The notes under the pieces were generated by a model. It searched no databases. It worked only from the letters and a program-made list of their open reading frames with translations, and was not told the origin of the DNA. DNA of 64,000 nt from Cricetomys ansorgei. Taxonomy: Eukaryota > Chordata > Mammalia > Rodentia > Nesomyidae. The DNA lies in NCBI GenBank assembly GCA_026225945.1, contig JAMJFZ010000107.1, positions 48,870,501 to 48,934,500 of the forward strand, read 5' to 3'. Positions 54,395 through 64,000 of this stretch are shown here, piece after piece (positions within the stretch are counted from its first letter, which is position 1; every line of letters begins with the position of its first letter). A program made the translations under genes and the position numbers.

Positions 54395-56074
54395 GTTATT
54401 CACTGGGTCATGAGAGACGTACCAGTGATCCCACACCTAAAGAAAAGTAGCTGTCCTTCTATTGGTATCTATTCACTACCTCAGCTAGTGGTGGGGCCTT
54501 GGTAACTCCTTCCTCCAGGCTGATATTTTTAACTGACTTGATTTTCTACAGATATTGTGTGGGTAATCACAGCTTCTGTGAGTCATGTGTGCAACGGCCA
54601 TGTCGCATCAAGAAGACATTACACAGCACTCCTTTATTTCATTTTTCTACTTCCTTTTCACTGATGTTCCCTAAACTCTGGGGGAGAAGGGTTGCAGTCA
54701 ACAGATAACCCACCTATGGCTGAACAGTCACAGCTACTTACTCTCAGCACTTTGAACAGTAATAAGTTTCTGAATTTAGCTACTATCGCTGGAAAAGGAA
54801 ATTTTACTGACAAAGAGTGGAAAGTTCATCTGATATGAACATACATATTTAGACGGTAGTTTTACAATGTGACAATTTAGAAATTTAGACAATTTAGAAC
54901 ACCAATAGGTTCCTAGGGCCTTTGACTTCCTTAGCTGTGATACTTGAATATATACCAGATATGATCAGGACACGGTTTGATTGATTACCCCCAAAACAGT
55001 CTTGCCACAATTATACCAATTGGCACATCTTTCCTATAGGTTGGTGTTGTAGCATGCGGGTCTGTTCTTGGAATGACTATTGGTGTCTTTTTTTTTTTTT
55101 TTCTTCCAGCAGCACCTTCCAGGACTATGAAAGCTAGTCAGCTTGGAGAGTTACATGGTCATTCAGGATTTATGTTTCTTGCAAACAAAATGTCTGGTGT
55201 CTTCAGCAACTCGTTCTTACCATCTAGTTATGGTGGGTCACCAAGAAAAACTAAAATAGCCTATGTTGTTTTGAATGTCTCTGGGACTTCTTTGATCAAA
55301 CTCTTACTGGGAGGTATCCCATGCCTGGTACTGAGGCTTTTATTTAATAACTTATGTGACTTCTAGGAGCAACATTTTAAGAAATGTGGGCATTTCTGTT
55401 CAAACTCCTTTGCAAATTGAATTTTCTTTAGCTTACAAACTTCATACGGGCTTCTTCATACATCCTTAGTTTTGGTTAACCCAACCCTGTGACTCATTTT
55501 CCCAAACTTCCATGTTGCCACACAGTTTAGACCTTTAGCTCCCAGCATCCCTCCACCTCTGTTCTTTCATATTATATGTGTTTTGCTTTCTCTTACACTT
55601 ACGTACATATATTTGTTTTGCATTTTAAGATCATATGTTCCAATGACCTTTCTTTGTGCACACTTCATTTTAGTTATGCTCTCACCCTGCTCCTCATTGC
55701 TCTATCTACATTATTCTAACATCTCCTTTGAACCATTTGCTCCCCGGAAACCCCACATACTTTCACTTCATACATATTCTACTGTCCAGCTCCTTAATTG
55801 TGCCCTACCTACTTAGCTTGTTTCTAGTTTCCTAGCTTTCATATGCTTTTCATGTTAACAACAAAAGGAAAGGATTTGAAGCTAGGTTACCCCTATCAGA
55901 GAGAACATGCAGCATTTGTCTTTTGGGGTCTGGAATGACTCTCACTATAATGTTTATAGTTCCATCCATTTTCCTGGAAATTTTATTTCAGTTTTTTAGA
56001 ACTAAGTAACATTCCACCGTGTATATGCATGATATTTTCATTATCCATTTCTCAGTTGGTACGCATATAGGTCT
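54395..56074 (-). mobile_element. L1 3' UTR and ORF2 end, antisense
   Basis: Long antisense 3' UTR: 'ccagtgatcccacacctaaa', 'gtaatcacagcttctgtgag', 'acagcactcctttatttc', 'cttactctcagcactttgaa', 'ggactatgaaagctagtcag', 'gtcttcagcaactcgttctt' and 'taggagcaacattttaagaa'. It then reaches the reversed ORF2 end 'agttccatccattttcctgg' and 'cattatccatttctcagttg', where an LTR interrupts it at 56075. Confidence 0.9.
56069..56074. repeat. left target-site duplication of LTR copy 2
   Basis: TAGGTC, identical to 56525-56530. Confidence 0.92.
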
Positions 56075-56524
56075 GTTAAAATAAAGTTATGGTGCTTAAC
56101 GGAGAGTCCAGAGTTGAAATTTCCAATGCTCTTTATTAATCACAAACCATGTCAAATCTCAGGGAATTCTATACCAGGGCAGCTAGGCAGAGAGCTCACT
56201 CCATCGCTTCCTCAACCCATGCTCTCCTCATAGCTCTCCTCCTGCTTGCTAGCTTCTTCTTCCTCGTTCTCTGCTGTCTGTCTGTCCTTTTTCCCTGCCC
56301 TTGCCCTAGTTCTTTTTTATTCCAAATCCTCTCTCTGTCTCCACTCACCCTTCCAATATACAAATCAATGGAGCCTAACCTTCATCTGCCTTAAGGCTCA
56401 AGAATGTCCCATTCTTGTGGAGAGCCATATAGCCACTCCTTTGTTTACTGGTAGGCAGTGAATCCTTTACTTGCTTCAAGGACAGCTTACGGAACATTAT
56501 CCATAACTAAAATCTCCCACAACA
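56075..56524 (-). mobile_element. ERVK-type solo LTR (copy 2)
   Basis: 450 bp, minus strand. Read on the minus strand it starts TGTTGTGGGAGATTTTAG and ends 'aactttattttaaca' (TG...CA), with AATAAA in 'gattaataaagagcattgg' about 70 bases before the end. The perfect 6-base duplication TAGGTC and the in-register L1 on both sides give exact boundaries. Same family as 23735-24236: shared termini and the 'ggcagagagctcactccat' block. The 81-residue plus-strand frame is the antisense of the LTR. Confidence 0.93.
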
Positions 56525-56530
56525 TAGGTC
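56525..56530. repeat. right target-site duplication of LTR copy 2
   Basis: TAGGTC, identical to 56069-56074. Confidence 0.92.
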
Positions 56531-57185
56531 GATTCCATTTCCTAGTTATTGTGAATAGAGTGATTTTGAACATGGATGTACAAGTATCTCTTTAGTAATG
56601 TATAATATCTTTGGATACATGCCCAGGTGTTGACCAGCTGGATCATGTGGTAGATGTATTTCCAGTGTTGTGAGACTTCCAGAATGATTTCCTTTGGCTT
56701 CACTGGTTTACACTACCATCAACAGTATGTAAGGGTTTCCTGATCCAGACACCCATTCCATTATTTTCTGTTGTTTGTATTCCCAATGATGGCCATTCTG
56801 ACAAGAGTAATGTGGAGTCTTAACATAGATTTCCACGATGACTAAGGATGTTGAACACTTTAAAAAATGTTTCCTAGCCACCTGTATCTTCACTTTTGTG
56901 AGATTTTTGTCCAGTTCCATGATATATTTTTAAATTTGGCTGTTTGTTTTGTTGATGGCTTGTTCTTTGATTCCTTTGTGTATTTTAGATACTAATTGTC
57001 TGTTATATGCATACCTGGAACAGATTTCTCTACCCTTCTGTGTATTGCCTTTTCATTTAATTGAACATTTCCTTTGATACAGAGAAGCCAGTTTCATGAG
57101 GACCAATTTGTCAGTTGATCTTACTAACTAAATTACCAAGTCCTTTTTAGATTCTTTGTCACATCCACTCTTCAAGGCTCAGGTA
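56531..57185 (-). mobile_element. L1 ORF2, antisense, continued after the LTR
   Basis: Resumes exactly where the L1 was cut: 'gattccatttcctagttatt', 'tggatacatgcccaggtgtt', 'actaaggatgttgaacactt' and 'gaggaccaatttgtcagttg'. Confidence 0.88.
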
Positions 57186-57199
57186 CCATTGCATTAATA

Positions 57200-57690
57200 G
57201 GGGTCAAAAAGTTTATGAGAACCAGAAGTCAAGGAAGACTAGAGCAAAACTGGTTTTTCTCAACTCAATAAGAATGGTGCGCACACGAACTCACAGCAGC
57301 TGTGGTTTCCTGTCCAATATAAAGCCATTCAACATCTAGCATGGATGAAAGAAGGGATCATGAGCTTCCTACACCTAATTGAAATCTGTTGATATTTGAT
57401 GGTTTCTCTGGGAAGAAGGGTCAGTTTTCCTTAAGGGTGTGATCTCTGGTAAAGAGATCACAACTCCTTTGATGGCTCTACACCTAGGATTACATGGACA
57501 TCACAAATACAAGTCTGTACATTATGAAATTAAAATAAATAAAAAGTCAAAGAAAGAAAAGAAATCACAACCAGCAGAAGGCAGGAAGTTGGGAGGGAGT
57601 GGGGATGTGGACATTGATCTGAGAGAAGTTGGGGCAGGAGTAAGGGCAGATGAATATGACCAAAATATATTGTAAAAGGAGGGGAATTGT
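57200..57690 (+). mobile_element. 5'-truncated L1 3' UTR, sense, nested
   Basis: 'cacgaactcacagcagctgt', 'agggtcagttttccttaagg', 'cacctaggattacatggaca', a purine-rich 'ggcaggaagttgggagggag' and 'tgaccaaaatatattgtaaa' are the L1 3' UTR in sense. It lies between two antisense L1 ORF2 pieces, so it probably inserted into one of them. Confidence 0.75.
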
Positions 57691-58215
57691 TCTGTAATTT
57701 TTACTTTTGTTGTGTCTTTTTATGGTTTTGCTATCAGGGTCGTAATAATAACTTCATCAGTAGAGTTGTGAGCCTCTTTTCCATTTCTATTTGTGGAATA
57801 ATTTAAATAGTATTGATACTAGTTCTTGAAGTTCAAGTACAATTTTTCAGTGAATCCATCTGGTGTTTTGAGTTTTAAAGTTCAGATACTTTTTATTACT
57901 GCTCCAATCTCGTTGCTCAATATGGAGATGTTTAAATTATTTATTTCATCTTGGTTGAATTTTAAAATGTTGTATGCGTTTAGAAATTCATCTGTTTCTT
58001 TTAAATATTCCAATTTGTTAGAATAGAGGATTTAAACAACCTTGTTTACTTTTTGCAAGAACCAACTTTCCATTTTACTGATTCTTTGTATTTTCTTTCA
58101 TTTCTATTTCATTAATTTCAGCTCCAATCTTACCTTTGCATGCCTTACCTTGCATAACTTTTAGGTTAATTTGGCTCTTGTTTTTCCAAGACATTAGTAC
58201 TCATCATTAAGTTAT
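57691..58215 (-). mobile_element. L1 ORF2 reverse-transcriptase region, antisense
   Basis: 'tggttttgctatcagggtcg', 'tttccatttctatttgtgga', 'tattgatactagttcttgaa', 'aatccatctggtgttttgag' and 'ttcatttctatttcattaat' are the reversed RT region. It could belong to the same L1 as 54395-57185, but about 1 kb of L1 is missing between them. Confidence 0.85.
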
Positions 58216-58230
58216 TCATTTGAGAACATT

Positions 58231-58249
58231 CAATTTTTTTTTTTTTTTG
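58231..58249. repeat. poly(T) run
   Basis: About 18 T in a row, at the end of the L1 fragment. Confidence 0.9.
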
Positions 58250-58779
58250 GAAGTGATTCCAGTTTCATGCTAAATTATATCTGGAAAAGTCTAATCTAAG
58301 AATCCCAGATAATAGATTGAATATTTTCTAAGTTGTAATTTAAATAATTCGACTTAGAATTTCCCTGTTTAAACCCTAAACTTTTAAATTTAAATTATTT
58401 TAAATCAAATCACTTTATTCTAGTGAATTCACTAAAAAATATCACATAGCAAATTTAACAAAGTCACTCAAACACTTGCCAAGTCCCAAACTGTATACCG
58501 TGGTTAGCTTCGATACAGTTAGAATGGACAACCTTTAAAATATTAATAAAGGTCATTTAAGAAACACTGGCCACTGGAAAACCAAGAATAACTAAAAATT
58601 AAAGTTTAACTTCTAGGGAAAGAGACAGTAAAGTAGACTTTACTGTGATCTCCGAAGGGAAGTTTTATCAGTAGTCATTTTCCACATTCCTTCATCCCTC
58701 CTTACCCTTGATCCCTTCCTTTCTTCCAGTCTCCTCTTTCTTTAATGTGTTCCGGATCAGGAGAATGGATTGTCTATGG
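58250..58779. other. unique AT-rich sequence
   Basis: No repeat recognised. Confidence 0.4.
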
Positions 58780-59005
58780 TATAATACTGGTTTCCTAAGG
58801 TTCTGTAACTGAATACCACAGATGTTGCGATTATACTGCATGCATTGATCCTCCCAGAGTTCTGGATTCTGGTTGTCTAAGTTCAGTGTGTTAGCATCTT
58901 TGCTTTTCCATAGGCCCTTCTTTGGGCTCCACATGTTCACCTTCCCACTGTGTTCTCCCAAGAACTTTTCTGTGCACTCTCCATGCCTCTCCCTCTTCTT
59001 CTTAT
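58780..59005 (-). mobile_element. MLT1-like MaLR LTR, antisense
   Basis: 'tggtttcctaaggttctgta', 'actgaataccacagatgttg', 'cccagagttctggattctgg', 'ttccataggcccttctttg', 'cttcccactgtgttctccca' and 'gcactctccatgcctctccc' are the reversed MLT-type LTR, including the CTTCTCCCTGTGTCTTCACATG-like block. Confidence 0.75.
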
Positions 59006-59009
59006 TTCA

Positions 59010-59735
59010 TGCAACATTTTTACTAATAAATTGAAAATTTTATTCATGCACACACTGCATGTTGATCATTTTTACCTTAACATCTTTTCCTAACTCCTTT
59101 GAGATCCCTCCCCACCTCCTTACAAATCCCTGTTCATGTTTCTTTCTTTATATAACCCATTAACTCCAATTGTGCTGCCCATCCACTGGAGTATGGTCTA
59201 CTTACCAAGGACCACACCTTAAGGAAAACTGCTCTCTCCTTCAAAGAAAAAACATAGAATATCAACAAATTTCAGTTAAGGGCGAAGGGCTCATGATCTC
59301 TTCCCTTCTTTGTGCTAGACCGTTGACTGTCTTGAGACTGTTCAGGCAACCACAGTGGCTATGACTTCATGAATGTAGCATTCTGGTCATGTCAAGAACA
59401 CTTGGCTTTGCCTTAGTCTTCTTTGATCTCCTGTTCTTTTAGTCTTTTGCCCCCTTTTATGCAATGGCCCCTGAGCCTAGAGAGGGGGTGAGATATAGAT
59501 ATCCTATTTGTAGCTGAGCATTCCACTGACACTAATTCTTTATACTTTGACAATCTGTGAGTTTCTGCATTGAACACCATCTATGCTCCAAAGAAACTTC
59601 TCTGATGAGGCCTGAAGGCTGTACTAATGCATGGGTAGAGATGTGAATTTACAGGCAGTTTAATACTATGTCCATTTAGCTAAATAATAATAGCAAGTTC
59701 CAATGAGACATGGGAACTGTGATCTTCTCAACACC
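59010..59735 (-). mobile_element. L1 3' UTR, antisense
   Basis: 'ctaactcctttgagatccct', 'gtgctgcccatccactggag', 'taccaaggaccacacctta', 'aggaaaactgctctctcctt', 'gcccctgagcctagagaggg' and 'aaagaaacttctctgatgag' match the antisense 3' UTR of an older muroid L1 (Lx9-like). Confidence 0.85.
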
Positions 59736-59974
59736 TGCAGACAAATACAAAACACCAAGACCTAGGCAACCCTTCACTCAACAGTGCACAAAACAATTAT
59801 TTTATACATAATTAAAAATAAACTACAACAACTCAACTCTTCATTCTCTCAGATTTTCCCCGCAGTATGATGCCATGATGTACAGAGTGTAGATTCCTTA
59901 CAGTTTCCAAAAGGGCCTTGTCCAGCAGCATCCCTGCCCCACTCTTCCTTCCCTGCCTAATGATTAATTTACCT

Positions 59975-60180
59975 CCAAGATTTCAACTTAAATGTTAGTC
60001 TTTCCAAATGTTAGTCTTGACCACCTCAAGTCTGGGTTAAAGATACTTGTTTAACATTTCAGAGCTCCCCAGTCAGCATTTACCAGTAAATTGCCTATAT
60101 TTTTTTTTCTGTAGAACAAGATAAATTATATATTTATTAGCATGATTTGTGTTTCTTCTGCTTCATTTCCCTTCTTTCAG
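59975..60180 (+). mobile_element. L2 LINE fragment
   Basis: 'caacttaaatgttagtcttt', 'gtcttgaccacctcaagtct', 'agctccccagtcagcatt' and 'gtagaacaagataaattata' resemble L2 3' sequence (CTCAAATGTCACCTCC...CCTGACCACCC). A small tandem 'aaatgttagtctt' duplication sits at 59988-60017. Weak to moderate. Confidence 0.45.
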
Positions 60181-61120
60181 TAAGAAAGTTGTACTTTTTG
60201 CCTTGGGACATTTGTGTAGGGCTAACAGAGGATATCATTTGCAAAACAAATTTACTAAAAGATTAAGACAGCAATACCTTTAGGATAGGCTTGGGAATGA
60301 AAGAAATTTCCCTGTGCTGTTACAAGAGCTAAGAATTTCTCCCTATTCCCTGTAAACATTTAAGGAACAGACCAGGAAGCTGGCAGTGCTGTATCTTGGG
60401 AAACTGCATCCTAGACTCAGACTCCCCAGCAACCTCTAGGATCTAAGGCCCTAAGGATGATAGATACCAATGTGTGCCCAGTGGCTGGGAGACCATTTGG
60501 ACTGGAACAGTGAAATGTAATAGTACTCATGAGGGAATCCTCTGGAAATGGGGTGGAGTACAGGATGACAGCATAACTGGTATTGTGTTTTCTTAATAGA
60601 CTGATGAGGTGTGAACTATGAAACATTTTTAGTTAGGTTTAATCAAAGTTAAGAAACATCCGTATATTTTGGTTATCTACATTTGCGAACTACACTCAAA
60701 TTCATAGCATGTTGTGCTCTGAATATAAAACGTCTGTTCTCTTTCACTCTGAAAGCTTTATTCTTTCTCCATTCCTCCTTTTCTTCCCGCTTGACCTTCC
60801 TCTCTTCTTATCTCAAAGAATTGTATAATCCTTAATCTCTGAGTTGCAAATGCTTTAAAAGATGAAGGAGATACAATAGGCTGTTGTCTGGTTCCTTGTT
60901 ACCAGATTGAATCTTAGAACAGAAACAAGGATAATAGTGGTAGGAACTCAAAATTTGAATAAGTATGTAGTTTAATTAACACTACCCTACCAACATTGGT
61001 GGCCTGATCACCAATGGTGCTTAGGTCACATAAGATGTTCATGTTGGTGGGGGAGGGTTGAGATGATGCTCTGCACTATTATGCTTTTTTTCAAATTCCA
61101 TTTATAGAGATCTATGTCCA
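60181..61120. other. unique sequence, no feature recognised
   Basis: No family recognised over about 0.9 kb. Confidence 0.35.
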
Positions 61121-61124
61121 TGTT

Positions 61125-62480
61125 AGATATATCTATTCAGATATTGACTAGATTTTGTTATTATGTTTCAAACAACAGATTTCTTGATCTATAATTCACA
61201 TATTAAGAAATTCATTCTATTCAAATTTACACCTTGGAATTAGATAACCACCAAAAGCTCCAATTTCAGAACATTTTCATCACTCTTTCTGAAAGTTGTT
61301 TATCCATAGAATTTGTTCCTCATAGTATGTATCTCTTTCCTACCTCAATCCCCTGATAATTAGTGTATTTTTCACCTCTGTGGATTTATCTGCCTTATAA
61401 CATCCAACAGAAATGTCTAACAGACATTGTATAGAATGTCATTTTCTGATTCTTTTCTTTTACTTAAGATATTGTTTTCAAGGGCCAATCAATGTCATAG
61501 TGTTTGTATATACTTGGTTGTTTCATGGGTGAATAATGTTACACTGTACAGATAAGATAGATTTATTTTATTCATGATTTGATAGAACTTGATTTAGTTC
61601 CATATTTTGGCTTTTTAGTCTATTGTAGATCTACCTGGAAGTAGAATTACAAATTATTATTATTAAATTATAAACCTCTACTTAATACTTTAAGAGGAAC
61701 TGCCAAGATCTTCTCCAAAATGACTGAGCCACTTCATGTTTCTACCAGGAATATGAAGGCTCAAATTATTATATACACTTCTAAGGGAATCTTATCATAT
61801 ACTTTTGAATTCTTACATCCCTTGGTGTCAAATGTCCTCTTCTGTGAATTTGGTTGTTTATCTCTAATGACTAATAATACTGGTTATCTTTTCAAGAGTC
61901 ACAACCATTTGAACCATCACAGTCCACAGGCTTGGGGGGGTCTGACTATTTAGTCTTTGCCCATTTTCAAATTTTATTGTTTATATTTTTAATAATGAGT
62001 TATAAAAGATCCTTATTTTTTAGGAGACAATTTCTCATCTGATACTTGATTTTCAAATGTATCTGCCCATTCCTTGAGCCTTATTTTAACTCCATGATAT
62101 TATTTTTTTGAAGAATGGAAAGTTTATAATTTTGATGACATACAACTTACCAATTTTTTGGTGTTTTTATTTAAATCATTGTTTTTATGTGTACATGTTC
62201 ATGATCTCATGCATTTGGACCACTTTGTGAAATCATTTCCTGTCCTTCCACTTTTCATGGGTTTCTGGATTTAATCTTGGATTGTTAGTCTGTTTCATGT
62301 ATTTTGCAAAGCCAATGTCTAACCATGAGGACAGATGTTTCCTTCTTAGAGGTTTATGGTTCTGCATTAACTTAAATTATTTGGTCCCTTCTCATAAAGT
62401 TTATGTCATGTCAGTTTCATTCATTCACTGTATTCATGGCAGTTTCATTCTTTTGCATTGAACATAGGGCTGTCCCAATT
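61125..62480 (-). mobile_element. ancient L1M, antisense ORF2 3' part and 3' end
   Basis: 'tggaattagataaccaccaa', 'tttcagaacattttcatcac', 'tctgtggatttatctgcctt', 'gatattgttttcaagggcca', 'ggtgaataatgttacactgt', 'ctggaagtagaattacaaat', 'ttaagaggaactgccaagat', 'tttagtctttgcccattttc' and 'cttagaggtttatggttctg' follow the antisense old mammalian L1 through about 1.35 kb. All frames are broken. It predates the rodent L1s around it. Confidence 0.88.
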
Positions 62481-63412
62481 TAATTCCCTAAAATATCTAA
62501 TATTTTCGTACTTGTGTGTGTTGCAGATGATTTAAAAATAGCTAATAAAAATATATTAACTTCTGATGGTACCCATCAATGTCTGTATTCTTGGATGCTA
62601 GCCCTCCATAGGTACTAGGGAGCCCAGTGTATTGAAACTATGTCCTATGGGCAACTACAGAGATTCCCCATCAGCAGGCTTGTCATAGAGGCAGGTGTTT
62701 ATTTTTTCAGTATGAGTTTCTTTGTTCAATGTCCACTAAGACATCCCTTGGATCACATTGGTTGGAATGAACTCTGCAGTTCCGTACAGAAGTGCAATCT
62801 AAGTTTGCCAACTTTCTGAGACTTTTGGTTGCTTTCTCGGAGATCTGTCAAAGCAATATTCTAATTTTGACATTTTTCACTATCATCATCCATTGACATT
62901 TCTAAGCAGATACCAAAAATGCATTAGTTTAGGCTAAGATTTTCTTGACATATTAAACAGAGTCCTTTCAATAAATTCCCCATTATGAAGCCATTATTCT
63001 ACACCCATTCTAGTCAAATTCATCTTATATATTCACGAGGACCTTACTACAGTATATTTAATCATATTTTTGGTTTTATTTAATGAATATATTTTTTGAA
63101 TGTGTTTTTATGCTCAAGCTGTGCTGATACCAAACTTCAACTCTTTTCCTGAAAGTGATGAGGCATGCTGGGAGCATATGTTGAGTAGAATAAAGACAGT
63201 CACTGTATCCCAAGATATTTGTCAAATGTTTACATTTCCAGGGGAATTTACTTCCTTTTACCAGGAACAAGATGAATTATATATTTGAATACATAATTCA
63301 GTTTGTTAAGAGTTTTAGCAGTTACTACCCTTAGGTCTTCTACTTGTGGATCTTTTTTTTGAGACTGGTGTCTGCTGTTGTACGTTAAGTTTGTATTGTT
63401 GGAGACAGCTTT
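62481..63412. other. unique sequence, no feature recognised
   Basis: No repeat or exon recognised. Overlapping 62-64-residue frames on both strands at 63076-63288 are not informative. Confidence 0.35.
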
Positions 63413-63790
63413 TGTGCTGGCTGATTTTATGTCAACTTGATAAAAACTAGAGTTTTTTTTTTTTTTTTTTTTTTTTTGAAGCAAGGGAACCTCAATTGAG
63501 AAGATGCCCTAATGATCTGGTTGTAGGCCATTTTCTTAATTAATGATTGGTGAAAGGAGGGTCTAGCCCATTATAGGTGTACTATCCCTGGGTTAGTAGT
63601 CCCAGGTTTTATAAGAAAGCAGGCTGAGCAAGCCATGATGAGCAAGCCAATAATTAACTCCCCTCCATGGCCCATTCATCAGCTCCTGCTTCTGGGTTCC
63701 TGCTTGGTTTGAGTTCCTATACTGACTTTCTTTCATGATAAACAGTGTTAGGGAAGTATAAGCCTAATAGACTCCACTCATATTCCTTTA
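63413..63790 (+). mobile_element. ERVL/MaLR-type LTR, sense
   Basis: Starts TGTGCTGGCTGATTTTATGT, then 'caacttgataaaaactagag', an expanded poly(T) at 63454-63477, 'gggaacctcaattgagaaga', 'aggccattttcttaattaat', 'gtccctccatggcccattc'-like sequence, 'aagaaagcaggctgagcaag', 'gctcctgcttctgggttcct' and 'atgataaacagtgttaggga'. The 3' end is truncated. The same family lies in reverse at 25166-25602. Confidence 0.8.
63454..63477. repeat. poly(T) run inside the LTR
   Basis: About 24 T, where the LTR consensus has a GAGTCATCTGAGAGGAG-like stretch. Either an expanded run or the reversed tail of a lost insertion. Confidence 0.9.
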
Positions 63791-63861
63791 AATAGAACCG
63801 AAGCTAGCTATTAAGCTTTTTCAGAATTCCTGAAATGTTTGTTTTTAAATGATATGAGTTT

Positions 63862-64000
63862 GAGGAGCAGCAGAATGTTCAGCAGAAAAAGTCATTTTCT
63901 GTGGTGCCTGACAATCAGAGTTGACTTGCTATATTCTATATGGTCAGAGAGAACATGGTAGGAGAGAAATAACTCCTGAAAGTTGTCCTCAGAACTCCAA
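63862..64000 (+). mobile_element. tRNA-derived SINE, cut by the window edge
   Basis: 'gcagaatgttcagcagaaaa', 'gtgcctgacaatcagagttg', 'agagagaacatggtaggaga' and 'ctcctgaaagttgtcctcag' match the SINE type that contains 'GCCTGACGACCTGAGTTC...GAGAGAACCGACTCCTGCAAGTTGTCCTC'. It continues past 64000. Confidence 0.8.

Overview
This window is mammalian nuclear DNA from a muroid rodent (mouse, rat, hamster or vole type). The evidence is its interspersed repeats: B1, B2/B3-class, B4-like and ID SINEs, muroid-type L1 (Lx-like) 3' UTRs, an MT-type MaLR LTR, a URR1-like DNA transposon and many long (CA/GT)n tracts. The species cannot be fixed by eye. Family names come from recognising consensus motifs, not from a RepeatMasker run, so subfamily names and most boundaries are approximate (about 10-50 bases unless stated as exact).

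No protein-coding exon, tRNA, rRNA or other RNA gene can be supported. The longer open frames fall in L1 remnants (mostly antisense), L1 3' UTR, SINEs or simple repeats. The region is best read as an intergenic desert or the inside of a very large intron.

Layout. 0-4.8 kb: SINEs, an L1 ORF2 piece and the 3' end of an ancient L1M. 4.8-7.3 kb: a 5'-inverted (twin-primed) L1. 7.3-15.8 kb: mostly unique AT-rich DNA with a B1 (exact target-site duplication), an old MaLR LTR and an L2 end. 15.8-18.2 kb: a second 5'-inverted L1, opposite orientation. 19.4-20.0 kb: a solo ERV LTR carrying a 20-bp perfect palindrome made of two GATA sites. 22.9-28.0 kb: a nested retroelement pile, an L1 broken up by two ERVK-type LTRs (6-bp target-site duplications) and by other LTR and L1 pieces. 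28-37.7 kb: dense SINEs, L1 3' UTR pieces, an L1 inside an LTR, an MLT1-like LTR and GT tracts. 37.7-39 kb: a repeat-poor AT-rich block, then a URR1-like element. 39-49 kb: sparse repeats, candidate conserved non-coding DNA, an octamer site and a strong CTCF-like motif at 47.35 kb. 49-60 kb: L1 3' UTRs mostly on the minus strand, an LTR with four ~31-bp tandem units, and a second copy of the 23.7 kb LTR family with a perfect 6-bp duplication. 60-64 kb: L2, an ancient L1M, another LTR and a SINE cut by the window edge.

Nothing here resembles a multigene system. What the sequence can really offer is insertion chronology (nesting, exact target duplications, twin priming) and a few repeat-free blocks with regulatory-looking motifs that need cross-species alignment.
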